From NCBI RefSeq assembly GCF_008014675.1, contig NZ_VOXD01000011.1:62001-126000 (forward strand): a stretch of DNA of 64,000 bases, in the 5' to 3' direction. The translations under genes and the position numbers were made by a program. Origin of the DNA: Neolewinella aurantiaca. GTDB lineage: Bacteria > Bacteroidota > Bacteroidia > Chitinophagales > Saprospiraceae. Shown here piece by piece: positions 26,391 to 35,116 of this stretch. Position 1 is the stretch's first letter, and every line of letters begins with the position of its first letter. The notes under the pieces were generated by a model. The model had not been told where the DNA came from. It made no database searches and saw only the letters and a list, made by a program, of their open reading frames with translations.

Positions 26391-27734
26391 CTACAATCCA
26401 TAAATAGTATCTTCAAAAGGCATCAGCCATTGTGTACGGGGCGTATCCTCGGTTATTGCCGACAGGTTGATATCGGGGTTCACATAAACCTGGCTGCCGC
26501 GTCCGTTCAGGGCTACGTAGCTCTCTGCGTAAACGGCAGGCAAAGGTCCGTCTTTTTCCTGATGCAGCGAAGCTAAATGATGAGCGAATTCAAGGATAAA
26601 GTCCGGTTGTGTCGCAAGTTGCTTGTTCTGGAAGGTGGTCAGGTAGTCGGCGGGGTTAACAATTTTACGTTTGCCCGTAGCTGGGTCTACTACTTTATAA
26701 GTAAGGTAGCCCGCTTTTTCCATCAGCATTACCCGCCAGCTGAAGCGGTAACCTTCTTCGGTCCAAAAGAGTTCTCCGGGATGAAGGAGATAACGCCACG
26801 GAAGCAGAAGATGGAGCACCAACACCACCCCGACAATTACCTTGCTCCAATCAACCCACTTTGCATCCAGCGGCCGCGCCTCCGAAACCTTGCTGTGGGC
26901 TTTACTCTCCGGCCACATGGCCGTCAGCCATTCTAGAATTCGGAGGTGGACCTTGGCGGGGAAGAATATCAGTGCGCTGACGATCATGATGTACGGGAAC
27001 ATTCCGATGGGAAAGAGCACACGGGTAAGCACGTGAAAAATGATTACGGCGACAAATGCAAGCGGACGGGTAGGGCGCCAAAGGAGGAAAAAGACAATGA
27101 AGAGATCGTACGCTGCGCCAGCCCACGAAAATGCATAGTGGACCCAAACCTGTTGCATCAGATCGCCCAGCAGCGGAATGTCGTACTTGGCCGGCAACCA
27201 GATCGACAACGGCTGGGCGTCGATCAGCCAGTCTGAATTCAGCTTGGCAAGCCCGGCGTAGAAGTACACGACCCCGACAAAGACTTTGAGGCAGTCTATC
27301 GTCCAGGAGGGGACAGTTGCGGCCTTATTCACTCCTTTATCTGCCGAGTAACAATTCGCAGCCGGGAGCCAAATCAGGACAAAACTGAGCAGCGTAATGA
27401 AGTAGTAATGGTTTAAATAGGTGGTTTTATCCATCAGCTCTATGTACGTGAAGCTGAGGAAAAAGAGTACGATAGCGATGCGGTATTTCCACCCGATCAT
27501 TACCATTATTGCCGAAACAAAAGCTATGACAAAGAGCAGATATGTCCAGTTGCCAGGGGGCTTGACCCATTCGAAGTAGCGGTAGCTAAAGAAATAATCA
27601 GGTTCGAGGTAGAGCTTCTCGATCCATCCATTCCACCAAAAGCGAATAAGGCTAAGGGCCATCATGAACCCAAAGCCTATTCGGAATACGGCAAGCGGTG
27701 CTGCCGAAGTCGACGAAGCGTAATTTGAAGCCAC
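26391..27734 (-). CDS. HTTM-domain (vitamin K carboxylase-like) membrane protein
   Basis: A 447-residue polytopic membrane protein. About seven hydrophobic helices between residues 10 and 330 include the HTTM core (LAVFRIGFGFMMALSLIRFWW, TTYLNHYYFITLLSFVLIWLP, FYAGLAKLNSDWL, VLTRVLFPIGMFPYIM). The C-terminal about 110 residues are soluble. HTTM proteins are distant relatives of vitamin K-dependent gamma-glutamyl carboxylase; whether this one carboxylates anything is not known. A copy of the dispersed repeat encodes EARPLDAK in a loop near residue 290. The start is GTG. It sits between imelysin and the TonB receptor. Confidence 0.82.
   Translation of the reverse strand: MASNYASSTSAAPLAVFRIGFGFMMALSLIRFWWNGWIEKLYLEPDYFFSYRYFEWVKPPGNWTYLLFVIAFVSAIMVMIGWKYRIAIVLFFLSFTYIELMDKTTYLNHYYFITLLSFVLIWLPAANCYSADKGVNKAATVPSWTIDCLKVFVGVVYFYAGLAKLNSDWLIDAQPLSIWLPAKYDIPLLGDLMQQVWVHYAFSWAGAAYDLFIVFFLLWRPTRPLAFVAVIIFHVLTRVLFPIGMFPYIMIVSALIFFPAKVHLRILEWLTAMWPESKAHSKVSEARPLDAKWVDWSKVIVGVVLVLHLLLPWRYLLHPGELFWTEEGYRFSWRVMLMEKAGYLTYKVVDPATGKRKIVNPADYLTTFQNKQLATQPDFILEFAHHLASLHQEKDGPLPAVYAESYVALNGRGSQVYVNPDINLSAITEDTPRTQWLMPFEDTIYGL
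26860..26880 (-). repeat. 22-bp dispersed repeat inside the HTTM coding region
   Basis: TTTGCATCCAGCGGCCGCGCC differs at two or so positions from the copy TTTGCATCCTGCGTCCGCGCC at 55850. It encodes a hydrophilic loop between membrane helices, where an insertion would be tolerated. Confidence 0.65.
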
Positions 27735-27839
27735 TGGCCTGCCGTAATTGGTTTTTTAAACATGATCCCTGCGCACTAAGATTGGATCTTGAATTGCGCA
27801 GCCCCAGTCCTCTATCTCCGACTCTTTGCCGTTTGGAAA

Positions 27840-28919
27840 TCAGTCACCATCGGCATCCACGTAATCTACGTTGATACTTAGTGCCTGCAGCATATCTACC
27901 TTCAGCAGAACGACGAGGCGTTGCATTTCATCGTAGAGCGTTAGCATAGCAACGTTGTCGGATTCAACCTGGTCCGAGAAGCTTTCACTAACCGATGCGG
28001 AGGCGGACCGGATAGCCAGAAACTGATCAGCTATTTTTGCACTCAGCAGTTCACCGTCCCTCGTTACGTTCAGTGCGTCGAGGTAATCAGCCAGGCCGTT
28101 ATCATTGAAGAAGGTTTCCGAAGCCGAAAGGGAGGCAAGGAACAGAGTTTTCGAGTTGCCGGAGTAAAGCGCTTCTGCCCGGTCGGCCAGTGGCATATCA
28201 CTGAATACACCAGCGGGAATGCCGACTTTCCCCGCACGGAGAAATTTCTCGTAATGGAAAATATAGTCGTTCACCGTACGGTCTACGCTGGCGGTAGCGG
28301 AGTTGCCATCGTTCTGGCCATAAGAGGCCACGTAAGCATCGGTCCACTCGCTCGCTGCGTTAGCGATGAGGTCACGTAGTGTGCTGGTGAGAGCGGCAAC
28401 GTATTCGCGGCGCGCGCTTGCTGCGGGGCCTGTTTCCAGCAGAAGTCCGGAGTTGGCGTACAGCAAGTAATCCAGCGCCGGAAAGCCCTGCGCTACGGTT
28501 TGGCTGGGCAGGTCGAGGTTGTAGTCGTCCGCTGCGATGTTCTGCTCAATGAGTTCAGTATCGGTGGGGTAAGTATTGGCCCGGAAGCGCAGGTTGATCT
28601 CTTCAGCCCGGCCCATAAGTAACGGACTCACGGACTGCCACGCGAGGTAAGCTGCCTGGTAGTCGGCACGCAGTGCGTCGAATGCCTCGGCCGTTGGGGC
28701 GGCGGCGAAGTCGAAAGCTGAGGTGGTGAGCTGCTCTGTGGTTGCCCCTGCTTCGTCATAGGCAGGAACGATCACATCGTTGGCCCACCCGGTGAGCATC
28801 GCCTGGCGATCGAAAGACGGAAGCATTGGCCCGTCGTCATCGGTTCCTCCGTTATTCGAGTCGCAGGCTGCGATCGTCAGGAACAGAATTGCTATCGGCA
28901 AAAGAAGTAAACGTTGCAT
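27840..28919 (-). CDS. Imelysin-family lipoprotein
   Basis: A 359-residue lipoprotein (LTIAACDS, lipid Cys19) with the all-helical imelysin/IrpA fold: MLTGWANDVIVPAYDEAG, LRADYQAAYLAWQSVSPLLMGRAEEINLRF, VAQGFPALDYLLYA, LRDLIANAASEWTDAY, and repeat 2 including NDNGLADYLDALNV. Imelysin-like proteins act in iron uptake, probably binding metal or a metal complex at the envelope. The classical GxHxxE motif is replaced by GFPALDY, as seen in many Bacteroidota members (from memory). Genes for DUF4856 proteins precede it and HTTM/TonB genes follow, which supports a metal-uptake locus. Confidence 0.88.
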   Translation of the reverse strand: MQRLLLLPIAILFLTIAACDSNNGGTDDDGPMLPSFDRQAMLTGWANDVIVPAYDEAGATTEQLTTSAFDFAAAPTAEAFDALRADYQAAYLAWQSVSPLLMGRAEEINLRFRANTYPTDTELIEQNIAADDYNLDLPSQTVAQGFPALDYLLYANSGLLLETGPAASARREYVAALTSTLRDLIANAASEWTDAYVASYGQNDGNSATASVDRTVNDYIFHYEKFLRAGKVGIPAGVFSDMPLADRAEALYSGNSKTLFLASLSASETFFNDNGLADYLDALNVTRDGELLSAKIADQFLAIRSASASVSESFSDQVESDNVAMLTLYDEMQRLVVLLKVDMLQALSINVDYVDADGD

Positions 28920-28951
28920 GATGCTTGGTTTAAGAAAGAATGTTAAACACC

Positions 28952-28994
28952 TGAAGGGGAAGCGTTCATGCTTAAGATGAAAGCTTCCCCTTCA
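28952..28994 (-). terminator. Hairpin between DUF4856 and imelysin genes
   Basis: A 12-bp perfect stem TGAAGGGGAAGC / GCTTCCCCTTCA with a 19-base loop; on the minus strand it is followed by a T-rich stretch. It could partially terminate or separate mRNA stability between the genes. Confidence 0.6.
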
Positions 28995-29013
28995 ATTGTT
29001 GAATGGTTAGGGC

Positions 29014-30204
29014 CTAGTTGGCCGCTGCTTCGAGGGAGAATCCTCCGCTAGAAGCGATTTCAGACGCGATGGTTTCAAGTGCTGCGGGGTCGATGTCCCA
29101 AAAGCCGTTACCATCAGCGTTGCGCAGTGTTGTTAGGTAACTTTCGGCAATATCTTCGCCGGCAGTTCCGTCAATGAAGCGAAGCGAGTAGACAAATCCG
29201 TACCCCTCGCTGAGGTCGTGGAATGCGCCACCCATATTACTGTCTTCGAGCGCTGCTTTACCCTGCATGAGGTAGTAAGCGGCACGTACGCGAATCACTT
29301 TAGAGAGCTCATCTTTGATGATACTTGCCTGAGCGTCACGCTCAGTATAGTCGGCAGCAACGATGGCCGCACGGCCACGACGGAAAGCAGCCTCGATGTT
29401 TGCAGCGGTATCGCTGAAGTCTTCATCATCGTTTACCCGCCCGAGGTACTTATTGAGGAAGTTGTCTGCGGAACCGAGGTCTGTAAGCGGCCCCGTTTCG
29501 TCTTCAGAAGCACCGAAGAGGTAGCCGTAAGCTTCATCCCAACGGTGCTCCATGGCGGTGTAAGACTCGTCGGTTTCAACGATTCCGGCAGTGTTGTCGG
29601 TGCGGCGGGTGCCTGAATCGAGTTGTAGCGGGCTGAGGTAGTGGTTGGCAATCTGATCGTACATAAGGCCGCCAATCAGGCTTTTCGCGAATGCCTGGTT
29701 GTACTCGAGGCCCCATGCGTTGACGTAACGTACGCTACTGCCATCAGCGATCTGACCAGGGGTTCCTGCTTCTGCCACCTCGCTCTGAGCGGGGAATACT
29801 TCGTTTACCTGTGCGCTGATCCAGCCGTCAAAGTCTTCTTTGATCTCAGCTGAAAGCACGCTGTTGGCAGCAAAAAGCTCTGAGCTGGCAGCAACTTTCG
29901 AACGGATAGATTTTGTAGAGGCATTCAGTTCAGCATCAGTGAAAGGGTTAGTCCCCTCAGCGTTGGTAAACATATTGTTGAGGCTCTCGGTGGTCTGGCT
30001 GAAGTCTGTAAACGAACTCACGAGTTCTTCCGCCATAGCAATACGTTCACTCTGGCCGGAGAAGGATACAGTAGACGCTCCATCACGCGAGAAAGCGTAC
30101 GTGGTCGGTACATCCAGGCTGGGGGTAATGTCATCATCGTCCTCACAGGAAGTAGCGAAGAAAAGCAAAAAAAGACCTGCAAAAAGGTAAAGTGAAGTTT
30201 TCAT
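29014..30204 (-). CDS. DUF4856 lipoprotein, paralog 1
   Basis: A 396-residue lipoprotein (LFFATSCEDDDD, lipid Cys20, then an acidic run that favours surface exposure). The body is helical: YAFSRDGASTVSFSGQSERIAMAEEL, NNMFTNAEGTNPFTDAELNASTKSIRSKVAAS, GSSVRYVNAWGLEYNQAFAKSLIGGLMYDQIANHYLS, ALEDSNMGGAFHDLSEGYGFVYSLRFI. This is the DUF4856 domain, commonly found beside imelysin in Bacteroidota. It is closely related to the upstream gene at 30423-31658 (a tandem duplication); the first 15 residues are identical. Exact role unknown; metal-related binding at the surface is inference from context. Confidence 0.85.
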   Translation of the reverse strand: MKTSLYLFAGLFLLFFATSCEDDDDITPSLDVPTTYAFSRDGASTVSFSGQSERIAMAEELVSSFTDFSQTTESLNNMFTNAEGTNPFTDAELNASTKSIRSKVAASSELFAANSVLSAEIKEDFDGWISAQVNEVFPAQSEVAEAGTPGQIADGSSVRYVNAWGLEYNQAFAKSLIGGLMYDQIANHYLSPLQLDSGTRRTDNTAGIVETDESYTAMEHRWDEAYGYLFGASEDETGPLTDLGSADNFLNKYLGRVNDDEDFSDTAANIEAAFRRGRAAIVAADYTERDAQASIIKDELSKVIRVRAAYYLMQGKAALEDSNMGGAFHDLSEGYGFVYSLRFIDGTAGEDIAESYLTTLRNADGNGFWDIDPAALETIASEIASSGGFSLEAAAN

Positions 30205-30256
30205 AGCGGAAGCCTTAAGATGGGGTTGTTTTTATCTGTACTAAATCTTAATAGCG

Positions 30257-30288
30257 CAAAGGTAACGTCAGGATATTGAGGTGCGCAA
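30257..30288 (-). promoter_or_regulatory. Promoter of DUF4856 paralog 1
   Basis: On the minus strand TTGCGCAC (-33 region, 30281-30288) lies 16 bases before TACCTTTG (-7, 30257-30264). The same pair in the same spacing precedes paralog 2. A common leader GTTTTTATCTG (plus strand) follows. Confidence 0.7.
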
Positions 30289-30422
30289 GCTTTTGGAACC
30301 TTATTTTGATATTGTCTTAATAAGAGATTGAGGACTTTTGGCCGGTGACACGCAAGTATCGGATTACGAGGTCTTCTAAATCTTCAGACACGCGCTAACT
30401 TCCCTGAATTTATTTCAATGAT

Positions 30423-31658
30423 TTAGTCACAGAAATAGGCGCTGGAAGGATAAATCCCGGCGATAACAGCACTTTCTTTAAGGTCGTTATTAATAACCCG
30501 GATGTCGTCGGCACTAAGCCCCCAGAAACCGAAACCATCTTCGTTGCGCAGTTCTTCGAGCAGGAAGTCAGATATAACCTCCATGTCGGCCGGAACGAAG
30601 TTGCCGGAATTCTGAGCGATAAAGCGGAGCGCGTAGATAAAGCCGTAGGCCTCACTAAGGGCATGGAAAGCACCACCCTGGTTAGCTGGCATGGCTTCCA
30701 GATCAGCGATGGCAGAGCAGAGGTAGTAATTGGCCCGCGCCGCGAGAACTTTGTTGAGTTCAGCCCGGATCATCACGGCGTGTTGTGGTACGATGTCGTC
30801 ATAACGGCCGGCTACGATGGCCGCCCGACCCGTTCGGAAGGAGCGTTCTGTGATGGTTGTAATGGCGGTGAAACTGCCTTGCTCGGCTACTCTGCCGAGG
30901 TATTCGTTGAGGAAACTGTCGGCTTCGCCTACGTCGGTGAGAGGCTCCGCAGGGGTAGCCGAAGCGCCGAAGAGGTAGCCGAAAGCTTCGTCCCAGTAGT
31001 GTTCCATAGTCGTGTAGGATTCTCCGTCTACGGTGATTTCGGCATCGTTATCGGCTTGGTTGGTCCCTTCGAAAAGTACGTCGGAACTGAGGTAGTGGTT
31101 GGCAATCTGATCGTACATCATCGCTCCGATCAGGGCTTTCGCAAACGCCTGGTTGTACTCGAGCCCCCAGGAACTAACATAACGAACACTACTGCCATCG
31201 GCCATCTGACCCGCCTGGCCAGCAGAGGCCAGTTGGTTGCGGTTGGGGAATACCTCATTTACCTGATTGAAGATCCAACGATCGAATTCAGCTTTTACCT
31301 CAGCGGCTTCAACGGAATTGTCGGAGTAGAGGTCACGGCTTGCCGCAACTTTTGAGCGAAGGGATTTCGTAGAGGCATTCAGTTCCGCATCAGAGAAGGG
31401 ATTGGTGCCTTCAGCGTTGGTGAACATATTATTGAGGTCTTCGGTCGTTTTATCGAAGTCCAGCATCGCAGCGGTGAGTTCTTCCGCCATTGCGATGCGA
31501 AGAGACTGGCCAGAAAATGAAACCGTAGATTGACCGTCGCGGGAGAATTCATACGTCTCAGGTACATCGATCGCCGGGGTATTGTCGTCATCGTCGTCAC
31601 AAGCGGCAACGGTAAAAAGCAGGAACAGTCCGGCAAAGAGGTAGAGGGAAGTCTTCAT
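30423..31658 (-). CDS. DUF4856 lipoprotein, paralog 2
   Basis: A 411-residue lipoprotein (LFTVAACDDDDD, lipid Cys20 and acidic sorting-like run). It shares most of its sequence with paralog 1 (FSRDGQSTVSFSGQSLRIAMAEEL, NNMFTNAEGTNPFSDAELNASTKSLRSKVAAS, SSVRYVSSWGLEYNQAFAKALIGAMMYDQIANHYLS). It differs in having a longer C-terminus ending ESAVIAGIYPSSAYFCD, with a Cys near the end. It is the first gene of the minus-strand metal locus and has its own promoter, identical in design to that of paralog 1. Confidence 0.85.
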   Translation of the reverse strand: MKTSLYLFAGLFLLFTVAACDDDDDNTPAIDVPETYEFSRDGQSTVSFSGQSLRIAMAEELTAAMLDFDKTTEDLNNMFTNAEGTNPFSDAELNASTKSLRSKVAASRDLYSDNSVEAAEVKAEFDRWIFNQVNEVFPNRNQLASAGQAGQMADGSSVRYVSSWGLEYNQAFAKALIGAMMYDQIANHYLSSDVLFEGTNQADNDAEITVDGESYTTMEHYWDEAFGYLFGASATPAEPLTDVGEADSFLNEYLGRVAEQGSFTAITTITERSFRTGRAAIVAGRYDDIVPQHAVMIRAELNKVLAARANYYLCSAIADLEAMPANQGGAFHALSEAYGFIYALRFIAQNSGNFVPADMEVISDFLLEELRNEDGFGFWGLSADDIRVINNDLKESAVIAGIYPSSAYFCD

Positions 31659-31723
31659 CTGAAAAATTTAGTGGTCTCGTTTTGGGGAGTGGTTGTTTTT
31701 ATCTGAACTAAGTCTTAATAATG

Positions 31724-31755
31724 CAAAGGTAGCCTTGCGGAGCCTTAGTGCGCAA
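31724..31755 (-). promoter_or_regulatory. Promoter of DUF4856 paralog 2
   Basis: TACCTTTG (-7) at 31724-31731 and TTGCGCAC (-33 region) around 31749-31755 on the minus strand, same layout as for paralog 1. Confidence 0.7.
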
Positions 31756-31797
31756 GTGGGGGTGTCGTTATTTGGATTACATCCAGACAAGCTGTTT

Positions 31798-31817
31798 GCG
31801 CGACCGCAGGTGCAAAG
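31798..31817 (+). repeat. 22-bp dispersed repeat, single copy
   Basis: GCGCGACCGCAGGTGCAAAG in the divergent gap between DUF4856 paralog 2 and the acyl-CoA dehydrogenase gene. Confidence 0.8.
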
Positions 31818-31871
31818 GGGGCTTAATTGAAGGTATTTCATTCCCGGGTAGCGAATTTTCGCTAAATGTTC

Positions 31872-31879
31872 TATATTCG
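31872..31879 (+). promoter_or_regulatory. Putative -7 element of the acyl-CoA dehydrogenase gene
   Basis: TATATTCG, 20 bp upstream of the ATG, as before the helicase gene. Confidence 0.4.
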
Positions 31880-31899
31880 CCCTATAACCGATCATCATC

Positions 31900-33696
31900 A
31901 TGCAATATATTTCCACACGTAACCTTCGTTTTGTCCTGAACGAAGTACTCGATCTTTCTAAAATCCGCAGCTTCGAAGCTCATGAAGCTTTTGATCACGA
32001 CGCCACAGAAATGACACTGGATGCGGCCAAGCAGTTGGCCGATCAGCATCTTTTCCCTTTTTACCGGGAAATGGATAAAAACAAGGCTTACTATAAGGAC
32101 GGCGAGGTACACGTACTTCCCGAAGTAGGGGAGAGCATGCGTACGCTTGGTGCGGGAGGATGGATCAGCGCCCTGTGGAACTACGACGAGGGCGGACAGC
32201 AAATGCCATCCGTGATCGGTAACGCCGCCGGACTCATCTTCCAGGCAGCCAACGGAAACATGGCTGCCTACAGTTTCCTGACTACGGGAGCCGCCAACCT
32301 CATCAGAACCTTCGGCTCTGATGAGCTCAAGGAGAGGTACCTCGCCAAAATGGCCGCCGGCGAATGGCAGGGAACTATGGCCCTTACGGAGCCTCAGGCT
32401 GGTTCTTCACTCTCAGACATCACCACCTACTACGAAGAGAACGAAGATGGAAGCTACAACATCAAAGGACAAAAGATCTACATTTCGGGTGGCGACCACA
32501 ACGCGACCGAGAACGTTGTTCACCTTCTCCTTGCCCGCCAGAAAGGCGGCCCCAAAGGAATGAAGGGCGTCAGCCTTTTTGTAGTCCCTAAATTCCTGCC
32601 GACCGACGACGGCCTGAAGGACAACAACGTTACCACCGCCGGAATCTATGGCAAAATGGGCCAGAAAGGCTACGTGGCCGCTCACCTCATGTACGGCGAG
32701 CAGGGACCAACGAAAGGCTTTCTGGTCGGCGAAGAATTCCGCGGACTGAACTGCATGTTCCAGATGATGAACGAAGCCCGAATCGGTACGGGCATCATGG
32801 CCGCGGGCTCCGCGTCGGCGGCGTACTACGCCAGCCTGCACTACGCTAAGGAGCGTCCGCAGGGGCGGCACCCCGGAAATAAGGACGTCAACGCACCGCA
32901 GGTCCTCATCGCTGAGCACGCCGACGTGCGGCGGATGCTCCTTTTCCAGAAAGCCGTCGTGGAAGGAAGCGTTCACCTGCTGCTGCAGTCGTCTCTGTAC
33001 GAAGACCTCAGTAAAGTGAGTGAAGACCCGGCCGAAAAAGAACGGGCTCACCTGCTTACCGAGCTGCTGACGCCTATTGCAAAGTCTTTCCCCAGCGAAT
33101 ACGGCAACGAATCGGTCAGCACCGGAATGCAGGTACTGGGCGGAGCCGGCTACTGCGATGATTTCCCGCTGGAGCAAATCTTCCGCGACATCCGCGTTAA
33201 CTCTATTTACGAGGGCACAACCACCATCCATGGCCTCGACCTGCTTGGCCGCAAAATGATGATGAAGGGCGGCAAACCGGTAGAATACCTCATGCAGGAG
33301 GTGCAGGGCACGATCAAACTGGCGATGGCTAACGAAACGACCAGGCCGCTGGCCGAAACCCTTGCCAAAAGTCTCGGCGGCGTAAAACAAGTAATGGACC
33401 ACCTCATGGGGATCGCCAGAACCGAAGACCCTAAGGTTTTCCTTGCCGACGCAACCATCTTCCTCGACTACTTCAGCCTCCACGTGATCGGATGGCTGTG
33501 GCTCAAAGAGGCGCTCGTAGCCGCCAAAACTCTGCCCGCCGCAGAAGGTCAGGATGATACAAACTTCTATAAGTCCAAGGTGGCTACCGCACGGTTCTAT
33601 TTCAACTACATCTTCCCCAAGGTATCAGCGCACAAGCGCACGCTGCTGGCTACGGAGCGTATTACTTTGGAGACTGGGGCGGATTTATTGGTGTAA
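31900..33696 (+). CDS. Acyl-CoA dehydrogenase (long, DmdC/FadE-like)
   Basis: A 598-residue flavoenzyme. N-terminal helical domain, FAD/acyl-CoA middle domain with TMALTEPQAGSSLSDI (around 159-174) and GQKIYISGGDHN, then C-terminal helices with the probable catalytic base Glu438 in IYEGTTTIHGLDLLGRK. The extra C-terminal helical domain (AC_dh-like, residues about 465-595) and total length place it with the FadE5/DmdC group rather than the short-chain enzymes. It oxidises an acyl-CoA to the 2-enoyl-CoA with electron transfer to ETF; chain preference cannot be read. Monocistronic, with a good terminator. Confidence 0.9.
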   Translation: MQYISTRNLRFVLNEVLDLSKIRSFEAHEAFDHDATEMTLDAAKQLADQHLFPFYREMDKNKAYYKDGEVHVLPEVGESMRTLGAGGWISALWNYDEGGQQMPSVIGNAAGLIFQAANGNMAAYSFLTTGAANLIRTFGSDELKERYLAKMAAGEWQGTMALTEPQAGSSLSDITTYYEENEDGSYNIKGQKIYISGGDHNATENVVHLLLARQKGGPKGMKGVSLFVVPKFLPTDDGLKDNNVTTAGIYGKMGQKGYVAAHLMYGEQGPTKGFLVGEEFRGLNCMFQMMNEARIGTGIMAAGSASAAYYASLHYAKERPQGRHPGNKDVNAPQVLIAEHADVRRMLLFQKAVVEGSVHLLLQSSLYEDLSKVSEDPAEKERAHLLTELLTPIAKSFPSEYGNESVSTGMQVLGGAGYCDDFPLEQIFRDIRVNSIYEGTTTIHGLDLLGRKMMMKGGKPVEYLMQEVQGTIKLAMANETTRPLAETLAKSLGGVKQVMDHLMGIARTEDPKVFLADATIFLDYFSLHVIGWLWLKEALVAAKTLPAAEGQDDTNFYKSKVATARFYFNYIFPKVSAHKRTLLATERITLETGADLLV

Positions 33697-33725
33697 ATAA
33701 TTCAAACAAGGAAATGAATTTTTGG

Positions 33726-33761
33726 GTAGTGCTGTCCGTTGTGGACGGCACTACTTTTTTT
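33726..33761 (+). terminator. Rho-independent terminator
   Basis: Stem GTAGTGCTGTCC / GGACGGCACTAC (one G:T pair) with a 5-base loop, followed by seven T residues. Confidence 0.9.
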
Positions 33762-33843
33762 ACCCCGACCGCATCCTAAAGGAAGGCTCTTTGTAGCAAC
33801 GCTTCCGGGATAAATTCTGAAAAGGGGTTTTCTCAGCTTCCGA

Positions 33844-35031
33844 TCAGAATATTCCCATGCCTGCAAATTGCTGCCCCAGCACCGCCTGGCTGTCTCCTTC
33901 GAGCCAGTCGTCGATAATGCTGGCGTAACATTGCCGGAAGTCTACCTGGTGAATAAGGTCAGCGTCCTGCAGTCGTGAAAGGTTGGGGGCATCGTTGTAG
34001 AACCCGGCTTTTTTAAGTTTTCCTCCCATCAGGAACAGGTTGTTGGCAGTGCCGTGATCGGTTCCGCCGCTTCCGTTTTGAGCCAACCGGCGACCGAACT
34101 CCGAAAAGGTCATGATGAGCACATCGTCGAAGAGGTTGTTGGCCTTCAGGTCGGAGACCAGCGCCGCAACACCTTGTGCGTACTGACCGAGAAGCCTTTG
34201 CTGGCGCCCTTTCTGACCAGCGTGGGTATCGAAACCACTAAGGCTGGCGTAGTAAATCTGGGTGGCCGTGTCGGCTGTAATGAGTTCGGCGATCTGCTTC
34301 AAGTCTTTGCCAAAAGCTACGTTAGGGTAATCGGCAGTGGCTTTATGTACCCTCGATTGCTCGTAGAGGTACGCTGCGGCATCGGTAGTTTCGGTGAGGG
34401 TTTTGTAGAGATAGCCAAGGTTTCCGCTTTGAGAAACCCCGGTAGCCTGCAGATTTTTCAGGCGGGTATTGTCGACGGCCTGCCGCAAGCGTTTGGCGTC
34501 GCTCATGGCAAATCCGTTGCTGATCTTTCCCTTCATCGCCAGGCTCAGCCCGTCGTTCACTTCCAGGGCATGGTAAGGTGGCTTTCCGACACAGGCACTG
34601 TCAAGGTAGCGACCGATCCAGCCACTCGACCAGTTCTCGGAGGCGGGGCTGCCCGTTTGCCAGATGTCCATCGACCTGAAATGAGACCGGTCGGGATTCG
34701 GGTAGCCGACGCTATTGACGATGCATAGCTCTCCCTGATCGTAAAGGTTTTGCAGCGGCGCGAGCGCAGGGTGCAAAGCTTGTTTTTCGTTGAGTCGTAT
34801 GACCTCATTTGCCTTGATCGCCAGCGACGGACGCTTCTGGTAGTAAATATCGTCGGCGTACGGAACAACCGTATTCAATCCGTCGTTGCCGCCCGACAAC
34901 TGTAGAACGATGAGGATTTTCCCGGATCGGGAAGCCGTAGTATAAGCTGAGGCCATGCTCCGCAGGAAGGCAGGAGTCATCATTGCGGTAGAGGCCAACG
35001 TGGAAGCCTGAAGGAAGGATCTGCGGTTCAT
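33844..35031 (-). CDS. DUF1501 protein, exported
   Basis: A 395-residue protein. NRRSFLQAS at residues 2-10 looks like a twin-arginine signal without the full S/T-RRxFLK spacing. The sulfatase-like DUF1501 core follows: LQLSGGNDGLNTVVPY (45-60), ALHPALAPL, SHFRSMDIWQTG, GFDTHAGQKGRQQRLL, MTFSEFGRRLAQNGSGGTDHGTANNLFLMG. Metal-binding Asp/His residues of the alkaline phosphatase superfamily are present (GGTDHG). Function unknown. It is always encoded beside DUF1800 genes, as here, 85 bp downstream of one. Confidence 0.87.
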   Translation of the reverse strand: MNRRSFLQASTLASTAMMTPAFLRSMASAYTTASRSGKILIVLQLSGGNDGLNTVVPYADDIYYQKRPSLAIKANEVIRLNEKQALHPALAPLQNLYDQGELCIVNSVGYPNPDRSHFRSMDIWQTGSPASENWSSGWIGRYLDSACVGKPPYHALEVNDGLSLAMKGKISNGFAMSDAKRLRQAVDNTRLKNLQATGVSQSGNLGYLYKTLTETTDAAAYLYEQSRVHKATADYPNVAFGKDLKQIAELITADTATQIYYASLSGFDTHAGQKGRQQRLLGQYAQGVAALVSDLKANNLFDDVLIMTFSEFGRRLAQNGSGGTDHGTANNLFLMGGKLKKAGFYNDAPNLSRLQDADLIHQVDFRQCYASIIDDWLEGDSQAVLGQQFAGMGIF

Positions 35032-35116
35032 GCTCGTGGTTTTTATCTGGATGGTTGAAGGACGACCGGTGAGAAATAATGGACGACAATCTGGTTTGCG
35101 CCCGGAATAATCCGGA

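Noticed and set aside
34757-34778. GGCGCGAGCGCAGGGTGCAAAG in the DUF1501 gene looks like another copy of the dispersed repeat
   Set aside because: It encodes LHPALAPL, a stretch conserved in the DUF1501 family, and has three mismatches, so a chance match is more likely.
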